Below, in pieces: positions 1 to 7,066 of a stretch of DNA of 20,120 bases (positions within the stretch are counted from its first letter, which is position 1; every line of letters begins with the position of its first letter). The translations under genes and the position numbers were made by a program. The DNA is from Natronoplasma sp964602715 (lineage in GTDB: Archaea; Thermoplasmatota; Thermoplasmata; Halarchaeoplasmatales; Halarchaeoplasmataceae), in contig CAZRSB010000035.1 of NCBI GenBank assembly GCA_964602715.1, forward strand, positions 1-20,120, written 5' to 3'. A model generated the notes under the pieces. The model was not told the DNA's origin, made no database searches, and saw only the letters and a list, made by a program, of their open reading frames with translations.

Positions 1-243
1 CAACCTAGGATCAAGGATACTCGGATCGGCGTTTTGAATGTTTATCAGTGGTATTTTGAGGAAGGACTGCCCGTGGAAGAGATATGCGAGAATTATCACG
101 TGGGAAGGAAAGGCGCTGAAGCGGCTGTGAAGTACATAGAAGAGAACGAGGACGACATAGAGTTATTGAAGAAGGAGCAGGAATTGGCTGAAAAAGCATC
201 TCAGGAAAAAGCTAAAGAGAGGCTGCAGGAGCTAGACCTATGA
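1..243 (+). CDS. DUF433-family antitoxin, 5' end outside window
   Basis: This is probably the antitoxin of a type II toxin-antitoxin pair, binding and neutralising the PIN-like toxin encoded next. The frame is open from base 1, and the codons before the TTG at 34 read QPRIKDTRIGV, which resembles the conserved DUF433 opening (xPRIxGTRIxV). I therefore treat the gene as running in from the left edge and reject the TTG at 34 as the start. The middle (YQWYFEEGLPVEEICENYHV) fits the DUF433 helix-turn-helix-like segment. The C-terminal ~30 residues are a charged helix rich in Glu, Lys and Ala, the part expected to contact the toxin. The stop TGA overlaps the toxin ATG by 4 bases, so translation is probably coupled. 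G+C is near 50%, higher than most of the window. Family call is by eye; the DUF433-DUF5615 pairing is known. Confidence 0.8.
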   Translation, partial: QPRIKDTRIGVLNVYQWYFEEGLPVEEICENYHVGRKGAEAAVKYIEENEDDIELLKKEQELAEKASQEKAKERLQELDL

Positions 244-590
244 AGGTCTGCCTGGATGAAAACGTTCCAGATCACGTGAAATTGAGGCTCGAGGCCAAAG
301 GCCATGATGTCGAATTCTCTAGAGACGTAGCGGGCCGAGGAACTCCGGACAAAGAACTGCTGGAGTTATGTGCGCAGGAGCAGCGGGGTTTGTTGACCAA
401 CGATAGGGATTTCGATCGACTTCACGAGGTGGTCCATCACGAAGGTATATTGAGGTACAGCTTGAACCAGCAGACCAGGGAAGGATGGAAAAAGATCGTT
501 GAAGGGATAGGTTTGATCGATGAGCATCTGAAGATGAGAAACGAGCTGCAGTGGCCGAAGCAGTGGACTGATAGATTCGATCGAAAGTGA
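240..590 (+). CDS. DUF5615 PIN-like toxin (predicted RNase)
   Basis: A 116-residue protein of the DUF5615 PIN-like family, the usual partner of DUF433 antitoxins and predicted to be a metal-dependent ribonuclease. Visible marks are the N-terminal LDENVP motif (D6, E7), GHDV at 21-24, an acidic residue at D37 (TPDKELL), the hallmark TNDRDF at 53-58 (D55, D57) and HHEGIL at 66-71. These acidic residues would form the active site. Length is normal for the family. It starts with ATG inside the antitoxin stop codon (ATGA overlap), the classical TA arrangement. A T-run follows 15 bases after the stop. Target RNA and activity cannot be read from sequence. Confidence 0.82.
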   Translation: MKVCLDENVPDHVKLRLEAKGHDVEFSRDVAGRGTPDKELLELCAQEQRGLLTNDRDFDRLHEVVHHEGILRYSLNQQTREGWKKIVEGIGLIDEHLKMRNELQWPKQWTDRFDRK

Positions 591-605
591 TGGGTAGATA
601 GATTA

Positions 606-614
606 TTTTTTTTT
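606..614 (+). terminator. T-tract terminator after TA pair
   Basis: Nine consecutive T residues on the + strand, 15 bases after the toxin stop codon. Archaeal RNA polymerase stops at such T-runs without needing a hairpin. No strong stem precedes it. Confidence 0.5.
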
Positions 615-619
615 GTTGA

Positions 620-707
620 TCGGATATCACAGGTGTTTGCTCGCCCTAACGAGTACTGGCCGCTGCCGTCTTCTCCGGGGCTCTGGGATTCCGAAGGTCA
701 TGAGTGA
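620..707. other. G+C-rich orphan island, possible gene or RNA remnant
   Basis: Within the 287-base gene-free stretch 591-877, bases 641-700 are about 63% G+C, while the flanks are AT-rich. On the + strand 633-707 reads as a short open frame ending in TGA (VFARPNEYWPLPSSPGLWD, then SEGHE), in the same frame as the toxin but after its stop. The minus strand also reads open across part of it. A small inverted repeat CTCG-N6-CGAG lies near 640-653, but I see no convincing RNA fold. It may be the tail of a decayed gene, part of a structured RNA, or a transfer scar. The rest of the gap (708-846) is AT-rich, with only a small inverted repeat at 787-799 (GAATG-ATC-CATTC). Confidence 0.35.
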
Positions 708-846
708 TCGATAGAGACTATGGAGGATTTTGACTGAATAAAATAACATTTAGTTCTCTAGTTATAAAGTAGTTGATAATAAAAACGAATGATCCATTCT
801 TTAAGATAGTAGAATAAATGATGTGATCTCCATTGGGAAGATAAAA

Positions 847-855
847 CTTAAATAA
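847..855 (+). promoter_or_regulatory. TATA box for the arsR-like/metal ATPase operon
   Basis: CTTAAATAA is centred about 27 bases before the ATG at 878. Archaeal TATA boxes sit about 26 bases before the transcription start, so the mRNA should begin at or next to the ATG and be leaderless. No Shine-Dalgarno sequence is seen before the ATG, which agrees. Confidence 0.6.
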
Positions 856-871
856 TTGAATATGTGTTCAA
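856..871. promoter_or_regulatory. Operator-like palindrome TTGAA-N6-TTCAA
   Basis: TTGAATATGTGTTCAA is a perfect 5-base inverted repeat with a 6-base centre. It contains TGAA-N6-TTCA, the spacing known for ArsR/SmtB-family zinc-sensor operators. It lies directly downstream of the TATA box and before the predicted start, where bound repressor would block transcription. The gene that follows encodes an SmtB-type repressor, so self-regulation is likely. Confidence 0.65.
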
Positions 872-877
872 CTATTC

Positions 878-1168
878 ATGGATAAGTACAAAGAGCAATA
901 TTTGAAGGAAACTGAGGAGATATTCAAGTGCTTAGGTGATAAGACTAGGATCGAGATACTTCTAGCCATGAAGGATGGTGAGAAATGCGTTCATGATATT
1001 TCAGAAATCACTGAACATGAAATATCTAATATTTCTCATCATCTCAGGAGACTGAAAGATAAAAGACTCGTTGATTACAGAAAAGAAGGTAGGCACAAAT
1101 ACTACAGGATAGATGACGAGCACGTTTTGACTATACTCCAAGAGGGATTGGAGCATGCAAGAGAGTGA
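878..1168 (+). CDS. ArsR/SmtB-family zinc-type metal-sensing repressor
   Basis: A 96-residue winged-helix repressor predicted to control its own operon with the metal-export ATPase downstream. The HTH is at about 36-60 (CVHDISEITEHEISNISHHL) and the wing at 64-78 (LVDYRKEGRHKYYRI). The last helix carries D80-x-H82-(x10)-H93-(x2)-E96, exactly the alpha5 motif that binds Zn(II) in SmtB and CzrA. The N-terminal cysteine pair of cadmium/lead sensors such as CadC is absent, although C18 and C37 are present. Zinc, possibly also cobalt, is therefore the likely inducer. The ATG at 878 is supported by the TATA spacing. The 3' end overlaps the ATPase gene by 14 bases, so the two are co-transcribed and probably translationally coupled. 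Assignment of the metal is inference from known family sites. Confidence 0.88.
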   Translation: MDKYKEQYLKETEEIFKCLGDKTRIEILLAMKDGEKCVHDISEITEHEISNISHHLRRLKDKRLVDYRKEGRHKYYRIDDEHVLTILQEGLEHARE

Positions 1169-3239
1169 GGAGACAAGTTCTATTTCCTGTAAGAACTGTC
1201 GTAAAGAAGATACTATCGAACCAAAAAAGATATGGACCTCATCTAGAGCTTTAAAGAACTGGATAGGAGGAGGTTTTTTATTTGGAGCTTTATTTCTAAC
1301 ATATCTCTTTACAGACCTTAACATCGTACTCTTTTCCATGGAAGGAGATGATCTCTTATTATCCGACGCATTCTACATAGCAACCATAGCGATAGCTGGT
1401 AACGTCATACTAAGGAACGGTTATGATGCTTTAAAGAAAGTTGACTTTAATATCGATCTACTGATGAGTTCTGCTATCCTTGGATCTATCTTCGCGAGTT
1501 TTTTAGGTGGAAGTAATATCTTCATGGAAGGCGCCACACTAGCTTTCCTTTTCAACTTAGCAGAGTTACTAGAAAGTTACTCCGTAGAGAAGGTGAAAGG
1601 CTCTTTGAGAGAACTTATGGATATATCACCAGATGTTGCAAGGGTTAGAAAAGATGGAGATGAAGTGGAGATGCCCGTAGATTCAGTAGATATAGGAGAT
1701 ACAGTGATCATCCGTCCTGGAAATAAGATACCTGTTGACGGAGTGGTGGTGAAAGGCAATAGTTCGGTGAATGAGGCTCCTATAACCGGTGAAAGTATCC
1801 CTGTAGACAAGTTGGAAGGCGATGACGTTTATGCAGGGACCGTCAATGAACAGGGTTATTTAGAAATCGAGACGAAGAAAAGATCTTCTGAAAGCACTAT
1901 CTCCAATATAATAGAGATGGTAGAGAATGCTGAGAGGAAAAAGACTGAGCATGAAAAATTTATAGACAAGTTCTCTTCCTACTACACTCCTATAGTTGTG
2001 GGTGCTGCATTTTTCCTAATTGTTTTACCCCCTTTACTTTTTGAACAATCTTGGTCCGTTTGGTTCATTAGAGGATTGACTATGCTCGTTCTCGCCTGTC
2101 CTTGTGCCTTCGTTATCAGTACACCTGTATCCATCGTGTCGAGTATTACTAGCGCAGCAAAAAACGGAGTTCTAATAGAGAGCGGCACGAGTTTAGAAGC
2201 GATGAGTGAAGTTGACGTGGTTGCTTTCGACAAAACAGGAACCTTGACCAAAGGTGATCTCGTAGTGACCGATATCATACCGCTCAATGGTAAGAGCGAA
2301 GAGGATATCATAAGTTGCGCTTGTGGTATAGAAAAGAAGAGTGACCATCCGATAGCTGAGGCGATAGTCTCTCATGTTCATGAAAATCACGGATCGAAAC
2401 ACGATCATATGATCGAAGATTTCGAAGAGATCAGCGGCAAAGGTTTGAAAGCCTATTTAGGAGGAAAAAAGCATTATGCGGGTAAACCTTCCTTCATGGA
2501 AGAACTAGGTTTCGATCTAAGCCATGTACATCATTCTAGCAGTAGTGAAAAGATCAGGCAAGAGGCACAACAGATGTGTACAACAGAAAATTGCTTGAAC
2601 CTGACAGGCGATACCATACCTCGTCTTCAAAAGGAGGGTAAAACTGTCATCTTGGTCACGAACGAAGATCATCTCGAGGGGATAATAGCTGTGGCTGATG
2701 AAATAAGAGCATCATCAAAAAAGACGATAGAGAAGCTGAGGTCTGAAGGTATCAAAACAGTGATGCTTACCGGTGACAATGAAAATACGGCTAAAGTGAT
2801 AGCCGATAGGATAGAGATAGGATCTTATCGGGCGGAACTGATGCCAGACGAAAAAGTCCAGTATCTGAAGCAGTTATCTGAAGAATACGGACCCGTTGCT
2901 ATGGTAGGAGATGGTATCAACGATGCGCCAGCTTTGGCAGCTGCTGATGTAGGGATAGCCATGGGTGCTGCTGGAACAGACACGGCCCTTGAGACCGCGG
3001 ATATCGCTCTCATGCAGGACGATGTCTCTAAACTTCACTTTTTATTTCAACTAGCTAAAAAGGCTAAATACGTGATCAGAGAAAATATTTTGGCCAGTCT
3101 CGGGATGAAAGCAATCCTTGCTATCGGCGTTCCTTTTGGTCTCGTCAGCATCGCACTTGCCGTTCTGATGGGAGATGCAGGCATGACAGTTGGTGTTACA
3201 GGAAATGCTATGAGAATATCAGATGTCCTGCCGGATTGA
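1155..3239 (+). CDS. P1B-type Zn/Cd/Pb-exporting ATPase
   Basis: A 694-residue membrane pump of the ZntA/CadA group that expels divalent soft-metal ions using ATP. Diagnostic motifs are the actuator TGES at 211-214, membrane CPC at 315-317, phosphorylation DKTGT at 359-363, HP at 398-399 in the nucleotide-binding domain, and hinge GDGIND at 585-590. The last membrane pair carries K652 and D674 (in GDAGMT), matching the conserved Lys and Asp of Zn2+-type ATPases. The usual N-terminal HMA domain is missing; instead there is a short tail with CKNC at 12-15. Two metal-ligand-rich stretches lie in the nucleotide-binding domain: a His cluster at 407-418 and a His/Cys segment at about 457-480. The ATG lies inside the repressor gene, so expression should be metal-induced. 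Zinc versus cadmium or lead cannot be settled by sequence. Confidence 0.92.
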   Translation: MQESEETSSISCKNCRKEDTIEPKKIWTSSRALKNWIGGGFLFGALFLTYLFTDLNIVLFSMEGDDLLLSDAFYIATIAIAGNVILRNGYDALKKVDFNIDLLMSSAILGSIFASFLGGSNIFMEGATLAFLFNLAELLESYSVEKVKGSLRELMDISPDVARVRKDGDEVEMPVDSVDIGDTVIIRPGNKIPVDGVVVKGNSSVNEAPITGESIPVDKLEGDDVYAGTVNEQGYLEIETKKRSSESTISNIIEMVENAERKKTEHEKFIDKFSSYYTPIVVGAAFFLIVLPPLLFEQSWSVWFIRGLTMLVLACPCAFVISTPVSIVSSITSAAKNGVLIESGTSLEAMSEVDVVAFDKTGTLTKGDLVVTDIIPLNGKSEEDIISCACGIEKKSDHPIAEAIVSHVHENHGSKHDHMIEDFEEISGKGLKAYLGGKKHYAGKPSFMEELGFDLSHVHHSSSSEKIRQEAQQMCTTENCLNLTGDTIPRLQKEGKTVILVTNEDHLEGIIAVADEIRASSKKTIEKLRSEGIKTVMLTGDNENTAKVIADRIEIGSYRAELMPDEKVQYLKQLSEEYGPVAMVGDGINDAPALAAADVGIAMGAAGTDTALETADIALMQDDVSKLHFLFQLAKKAKYVIRENILASLGMKAILAIGVPFGLVSIALAVLMGDAGMTVGVTGNAMRISDVLPD

Positions 3240-3416
3240 TATTCTTCGAGTTTCATCCTTCGCATATCTCGTCGGATTGAGTTGCAAAGGGATTTGGACC
3301 TTATTATATCTACAGGAAAACTTATCCTATCCCCTCGACCGTAGTAATCTTAGTAGAGATGTTAGAAAACACTATTCTATACTAGAACATCGAACCCCCA
3401 TATATAGCGAACCGAG

Positions 3417-3501
3417 CGCGGGGAACGGGATTTGAACCCGCGTGTCCCGATGGGACAAAGGATTAGCAATCCTTCGCCGTTGACCCCTTGGCTATCCCCG
3501 C
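3417..3501 (-). tRNA. tRNA-Ser (anticodon GCU)
   Basis: Read on the minus strand, GCGGGGA (3495-3501) pairs with TCCCCGC (3418-3424), with discriminator G at 3417. The D arm is GCC...GGC. The anticodon stem AAGGA/TCCTT encloses the loop TTGCTAA, giving anticodon GCT, which decodes AGC and AGU serine codons. The long variable arm (TGTCCC-ATC-GGGACA, a perfect 6-base stem) marks a class II tRNA and confirms serine. The T arm is GCGGG-TTCAAAT-CCCGT. The 85-base length is normal. No CCA is encoded and no intron is seen. Confidence 0.95.
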
Positions 3502-3564
3502 AGATAAATCTTTCTACAATTTGGGTGAGCGAAAAGAAGTTAAAAAAGGTTTTGCTCTTTCTTT

Positions 3565-6192
3565 TCAAATTTCGTTCATGCTGTCCTTATCTTTTTCTAT
3601 TATCTTCTTTATCTTACTGATATACTCTCTTCTAGATTCATCTAAGTCTGCTTCTTCTAGGATCTCTATGTAAGTTTCCAATCTTACTAGATCATCTTCA
3701 ATATCTCTGATCATGCTCTTTAATCGATTTTTGCTTTTACTCATCATCTTTCTTTCACTTATATCTATCAGGGATAATATGATCTCATCAGTGCCAGGGA
3801 TTTTGTTTATATCGGCACGCATATCTTTTATATCTTCTTGTCGGGTCAACAGCTGAAAATCGTACTTTTCGGGAGCACTCTCTGGTTCTTCAAGTAATGT
3901 ATTATGATATCTAGATAATCGATCCTTTTCCTCTTCAACCAAAAATTCATCGAAGTTTTCACCTACAGGGGATCCCTCATAAAAACCAAAAAGTTTTTCT
4001 GCATTTTTATTTGCCTGCGTTATAGTTCCGTCTTTTTCGATGATTATGGTAGCGGTCCCGGTGTTTTCGAATATAGACATCCATCTATCTTTACTCTTTT
4101 CTATAGCTTTCTCTCCTCTTATCTTCTGTATGACCTGGTAGGTATGAGAAAGTAATATCTCGGCCATCTCGATATCTTCATGATTGTAATGGTCCTTTTC
4201 TGAGGAGATAGCTTGAAAGACACCTATATCTCCGATGGGTACGCTTATGGCTGATCGATACTGTTTAATTTCTGGTTCTGCCAATTCATCTTCATTAATA
4301 TCCCCGATCAGATATGATGATCTATTCCTGTAAGTTTTGGCCATGTAACCCCAATCTTTAGGTACTCTATGGCCTTCCTCGTATTCACCTCGCAGAGTTT
4401 TCTTTATGATGAATTCATCATCCTTTTCATCGAATACAGCCAGGGTACAATCATAAAAACCTAGCACTTTATTGGCTGCCTCTACCGTGATCTCATACAC
4501 CATATCTTCAGTTGAACACTCATCTAATCTGATAGCAGTTTCATGTAGTCTTTTTATCCTTTCATTCCTTTTTTGTAAGGCCTTCTCAAATCTAAGATGA
4601 TTAATGGCTTCAGAGGCGTGATTTAGTAAAATTTCCACTAATTCAAGATCCTGTTCATCAAAGTGGTTTTTTTCTTCAGAAAGTGCTTGAAATACGCCCA
4701 GATTGCCTATAGGAACACTGATTGCTGATCTGTAAATATCCCTTTTGGGAATGGCTTCCTTTTCTTTTTCCAGGTCATCGATAAGATAAGATTCATTGTT
4801 TATCATGGTCTTACCAGCTATCCCTTCAAAGGGATATGTTTCTCCTTCTCCTAGTTTTCCACCTTTAGTCGCTACTACCTTGAAATCTCCTTTCTCAACA
4901 AGGTCAACACTGCAGACGTAAAAATCCAATATTTTTTCTGAAGTTTTCAAAATCAGTTCGTAAATCTCTTCTTCCACCTCACATCTGTCGAATTCGTTAG
5001 CGATATTATGAAGTTTTTTGATATTTTCATTAGCCACTTTAAGATCTCTCTTTGTTCTTCTTCTTTCGGTTATATCACGTACTATAGCCAAAACGAAAAC
5101 TTCATCATCTATCTCGTACCTGCTAAGATTTATTTCAGCATGAAATTCAGATCCATCCATTCTTTTATGAACCCAATCAAATGATTGTGGTTCTCCTTCC
5201 AAAGCCTTCATGATCTTTTCTTCAGCCTTCTCTTTTGATATTATATCATCAGGTTGTCTCTCGGGAGAAAATTTCCAGGGAGGTTTTTGTAAAATCTCTT
5301 CTTCATCGCAGTCAAACATTTCAAGAGCTTTTTCATTACAATCTATAAATTTATTTTTATCCATTATGAAGATAGCATCGTTAGCTGATTCAAATATTGT
5401 TCTATACTTCTTTTCGTTTTCCTTTAGAGCCCTTTCTGTTTCTTTCCTCTTAGTTATGTCTCTATATATCCCAAAGACACCTACTTGTTCCCCATCTAGT
5501 TCGATGGGATATCCTAACAGCAATACCGATATCGATTCACCATCTTTTCTCTTCCTCACAGTCTCGGTTTCAAAGGTGTTTCCAGATAGAGCCATCTCAG
5601 ACATGGAACTAGCTTCATCTTTTTTATCTTCAGGAACTATCAGATTATTGATATACTTTCCCTTCACCTCATCTCTTTTGTACTTGAAAATCTCTTCAAA
5701 AGCCTTATTTGCTTCGATAACTCTATCTTTGTTATCCAATAAAACGATGGCTTCAGGTGAATTTTCGAACAATTCATGAAAATATGTTTTCTGTAAACGT
5801 TTTTCTTTTTTATCAGTGTACCTTCTAAATTCCTGTATTATGGCTTGATTCAAAAATTCATACTGGGATTTAGGTTGGCCTCCTTTTTTTATGTATCTAT
5901 CAGCACCTAGATTCAAGGCTTTCATAGCTACCTCTTCCCTGCCCCTGCCTGTGAAAATTATGAACGGAATATTTAATCCTTTTAAACGGATATCTTCAAG
6001 AAAATCCAATCCATCTTTTGGGGACATCTTGTAATCCGAAACTACGACGTTATAATCTTCTTCTTCAATTTTTTTAAGGGCCTGGTCAACCGTTGATGCT
6101 AAATCTACTTCAAAATCATCATTCATCTTTTCTAGATATATTTTTGTTTGTTTTCGATAGCTTTCTTCATCATCCACGTATAGAACTTTCAA
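3565..6192 (-). CDS. REC-PAS-PAS-GAF-GAF-PAS signalling protein without kinase domain
   Basis: An 875-residue cytoplasmic sensor with no membrane segments. Order: receiver domain 1-122 (acidic pocket D7/D8, phosphoacceptor D53, T81, K102); PAS 137-248; PAS 262-377; GAF 395-532; GAF 549-693; PAS 702-813; helical hairpin 816-875. The PAS units end in the usual D-I-(T/S)-x-R-(K/R) motif. The two GAF units share near-identical YRSAISVPIG blocks and look like an internal duplication. The C-terminal hairpin resembles the dimerisation part of archaeal histidine kinases, but the expected phosphoacceptor His is absent (the segment reads MIRDIEDDL) and no HATPase domain follows. It is probably an output-less or partner-dependent sensor that takes phosphate at D53 from another kinase. 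The TTG start is chosen because MKVLYVDDE is a typical receiver start and GAGGTG lies 5 bases upstream (6198-6203). The gene stands alone, divergent from purN. Confidence 0.88.
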   Translation of the reverse strand: MKVLYVDDEESYRKQTKIYLEKMNDDFEVDLASTVDQALKKIEEEDYNVVVSDYKMSPKDGLDFLEDIRLKGLNIPFIIFTGRGREEVAMKALNLGADRYIKKGGQPKSQYEFLNQAIIQEFRRYTDKKEKRLQKTYFHELFENSPEAIVLLDNKDRVIEANKAFEEIFKYKRDEVKGKYINNLIVPEDKKDEASSMSEMALSGNTFETETVRKRKDGESISVLLLGYPIELDGEQVGVFGIYRDITKRKETERALKENEKKYRTIFESANDAIFIMDKNKFIDCNEKALEMFDCDEEEILQKPPWKFSPERQPDDIISKEKAEEKIMKALEGEPQSFDWVHKRMDGSEFHAEINLSRYEIDDEVFVLAIVRDITERRRTKRDLKVANENIKKLHNIANEFDRCEVEEEIYELILKTSEKILDFYVCSVDLVEKGDFKVVATKGGKLGEGETYPFEGIAGKTMINNESYLIDDLEKEKEAIPKRDIYRSAISVPIGNLGVFQALSEEKNHFDEQDLELVEILLNHASEAINHLRFEKALQKRNERIKRLHETAIRLDECSTEDMVYEITVEAANKVLGFYDCTLAVFDEKDDEFIIKKTLRGEYEEGHRVPKDWGYMAKTYRNRSSYLIGDINEDELAEPEIKQYRSAISVPIGDIGVFQAISSEKDHYNHEDIEMAEILLSHTYQVIQKIRGEKAIEKSKDRWMSIFENTGTATIIIEKDGTITQANKNAEKLFGFYEGSPVGENFDEFLVEEEKDRLSRYHNTLLEEPESAPEKYDFQLLTRQEDIKDMRADINKIPGTDEIILSLIDISERKMMSKSKNRLKSMIRDIEDDLVRLETYIEILEEADLDESRREYISKIKKIIEKDKDSMNEI

Positions 6193-6220
6193 GATTGCAC
6201 CTCTTTCCCAGCAAATAGGA

Positions 6221-6231
6221 TTATATATAAG
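6221..6231 (-). promoter_or_regulatory. TATA box for the REC-PAS-GAF gene
   Basis: The minus strand reads CTTATATATAA. It is about 34 bases before the TTG start, placing transcription start near 6200, at the edge of the GAGGTG ribosome-binding site. The 183-base divergent region 6193-6375 also contains T-rich DNA serving purN. Confidence 0.5.
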
Positions 6232-6341
6232 CTTGATTTATCTACGTTTATAGAAGTTAAAAAAGTTTTTTATAAGGTTTACAAAAGTGTTTATCTATCG
6301 CTCTAATCTTTTTCGATTATCGTTGTCGATCATCCTAATAT

Positions 6342-6350
6342 TTTTTAATA
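6342..6350 (+). promoter_or_regulatory. Possible TATA element for purN
   Basis: TTTTTAATA is centred about 29 bases before the purN ATG, the spacing of a leaderless or near-leaderless archaeal promoter. No ribosome-binding site is seen before that ATG. The AT-rich surroundings make this a weaker call than the other TATA boxes here. Confidence 0.35.
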
Positions 6351-6375
6351 ATCATATCTATAAGAGTTCGATAAG

Positions 6376-6999
6376 ATGTTAGAAATTGCAGTAATGGCCT
6401 CAGGCGGAGGTACAGATTTTCAATCGATCATCGATGCTAGCGAATCAGGAGAGATCAATGTAAATATTAGTTTACTGATAACCAACAATCCAGATGCATA
6501 TTGCATCCAAAGGGCAAAAGATCATGATATAGACTTTTTCGTGATAGATCATCGAGGAAAAAGTAGAAAAGAACACGAAAAGGAGATAATTGAAATATTA
6601 GATGATCACGATCCAGACCTCATAGTTTTAGCCGGGTATATGAGGATCTTGACAGATGACTTTGTTGATAGATATTATGGAAGATTGATAAACATCCATC
6701 CAGCTTTGCTTCCTCTTTTCGGTGGAGAGGGGATGTATGGAGAGAAAGTTCATGATGCAGTCCTCGATGCAGGGATGAAGAGGAGTGGATGCTCAGTCCA
6801 TTTCGTCACTAGCGAAGTAGATGGAGGCCCGATCATAGATCAAAGATGTGTACCTGTAAAGAATGATGACGACTCTCACACTTTAGCAGAGAGGGTTAAG
6901 AAAAAAGAGCACGAGCTTTTACCAAAAGTTGTAGGAGCTTTTGCAGAAGATAGGGTGGAGTTAAAAGATGGCAAAGCGAGGATCATTCCCGAAAAATGA
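6376..6999 (+). CDS. purN: Phosphoribosylglycinamide formyltransferase, folate-dependent
   Basis: A 207-residue enzyme that transfers a formyl group from 10-formyltetrahydrofolate to GAR in step three of purine synthesis. The N-terminal ASGGGTDFQSI (8-18) is the phosphate-binding loop. DLIVLAGYMRIL (81-92) and INIHPALLPLF (105-115) carry the catalytic N106 and H108, and SEVDGGPIID (146-155) carries the catalytic D149, corresponding to N106, H108 and D144 of E. coli PurN. Length matches the family (about 190-215). Many archaea use the formate-dependent PurT instead, so PurN implies formyl-tetrahydrofolate use. The ATG is in a context without ribosome-binding site. It is followed after 67 bases by the transketolase genes, which supply the ribose phosphate that purine synthesis consumes. 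Confidence 0.92.
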   Translation: MLEIAVMASGGGTDFQSIIDASESGEINVNISLLITNNPDAYCIQRAKDHDIDFFVIDHRGKSRKEHEKEIIEILDDHDPDLIVLAGYMRILTDDFVDRYYGRLINIHPALLPLFGGEGMYGEKVHDAVLDAGMKRSGCSVHFVTSEVDGGPIIDQRCVPVKNDDDSHTLAERVKKKEHELLPKVVGAFAEDRVELKDGKARIIPEK

Positions 7000-7066
7000 T
7001 ATAACTCCTAATCTATTTCCCTATAGAGATTTCAAGGTTCAAAAAAGTTTGGAGGTATAGTATCAA

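Noticed and set aside
34..243. TTG at 34 as start of the antitoxin gene
   Set aside because: The frame is open from base 1 and the upstream codons match the conserved DUF433 opening, so the gene begins outside the window.
787..799. Inverted repeat GAATG-ATC-CATTC as a second operator
   Set aside because: It is far upstream of the TATA box, short, and differs from the TGAA-N6-TTCA pattern; a repeat of this size can arise by chance in AT-rich DNA.
1982..2408. Minus-strand open frames inside the metal ATPase
   Set aside because: They are antisense shadows of a gene with all P-type ATPase motifs.
3240..3416. Possible small gene or RNA between the ATPase and tRNA
   Set aside because: Short frames there overlap the tRNA or lack family features and ribosome-binding sites; I see no structured RNA. 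It is treated as plain intergenic DNA.
5210..5779. 189-codon + strand open frame
   Set aside because: It lies fully inside the REC-PAS-GAF gene on the other strand, is Ser/Phe-rich as expected of an antisense shadow, and has no family features.
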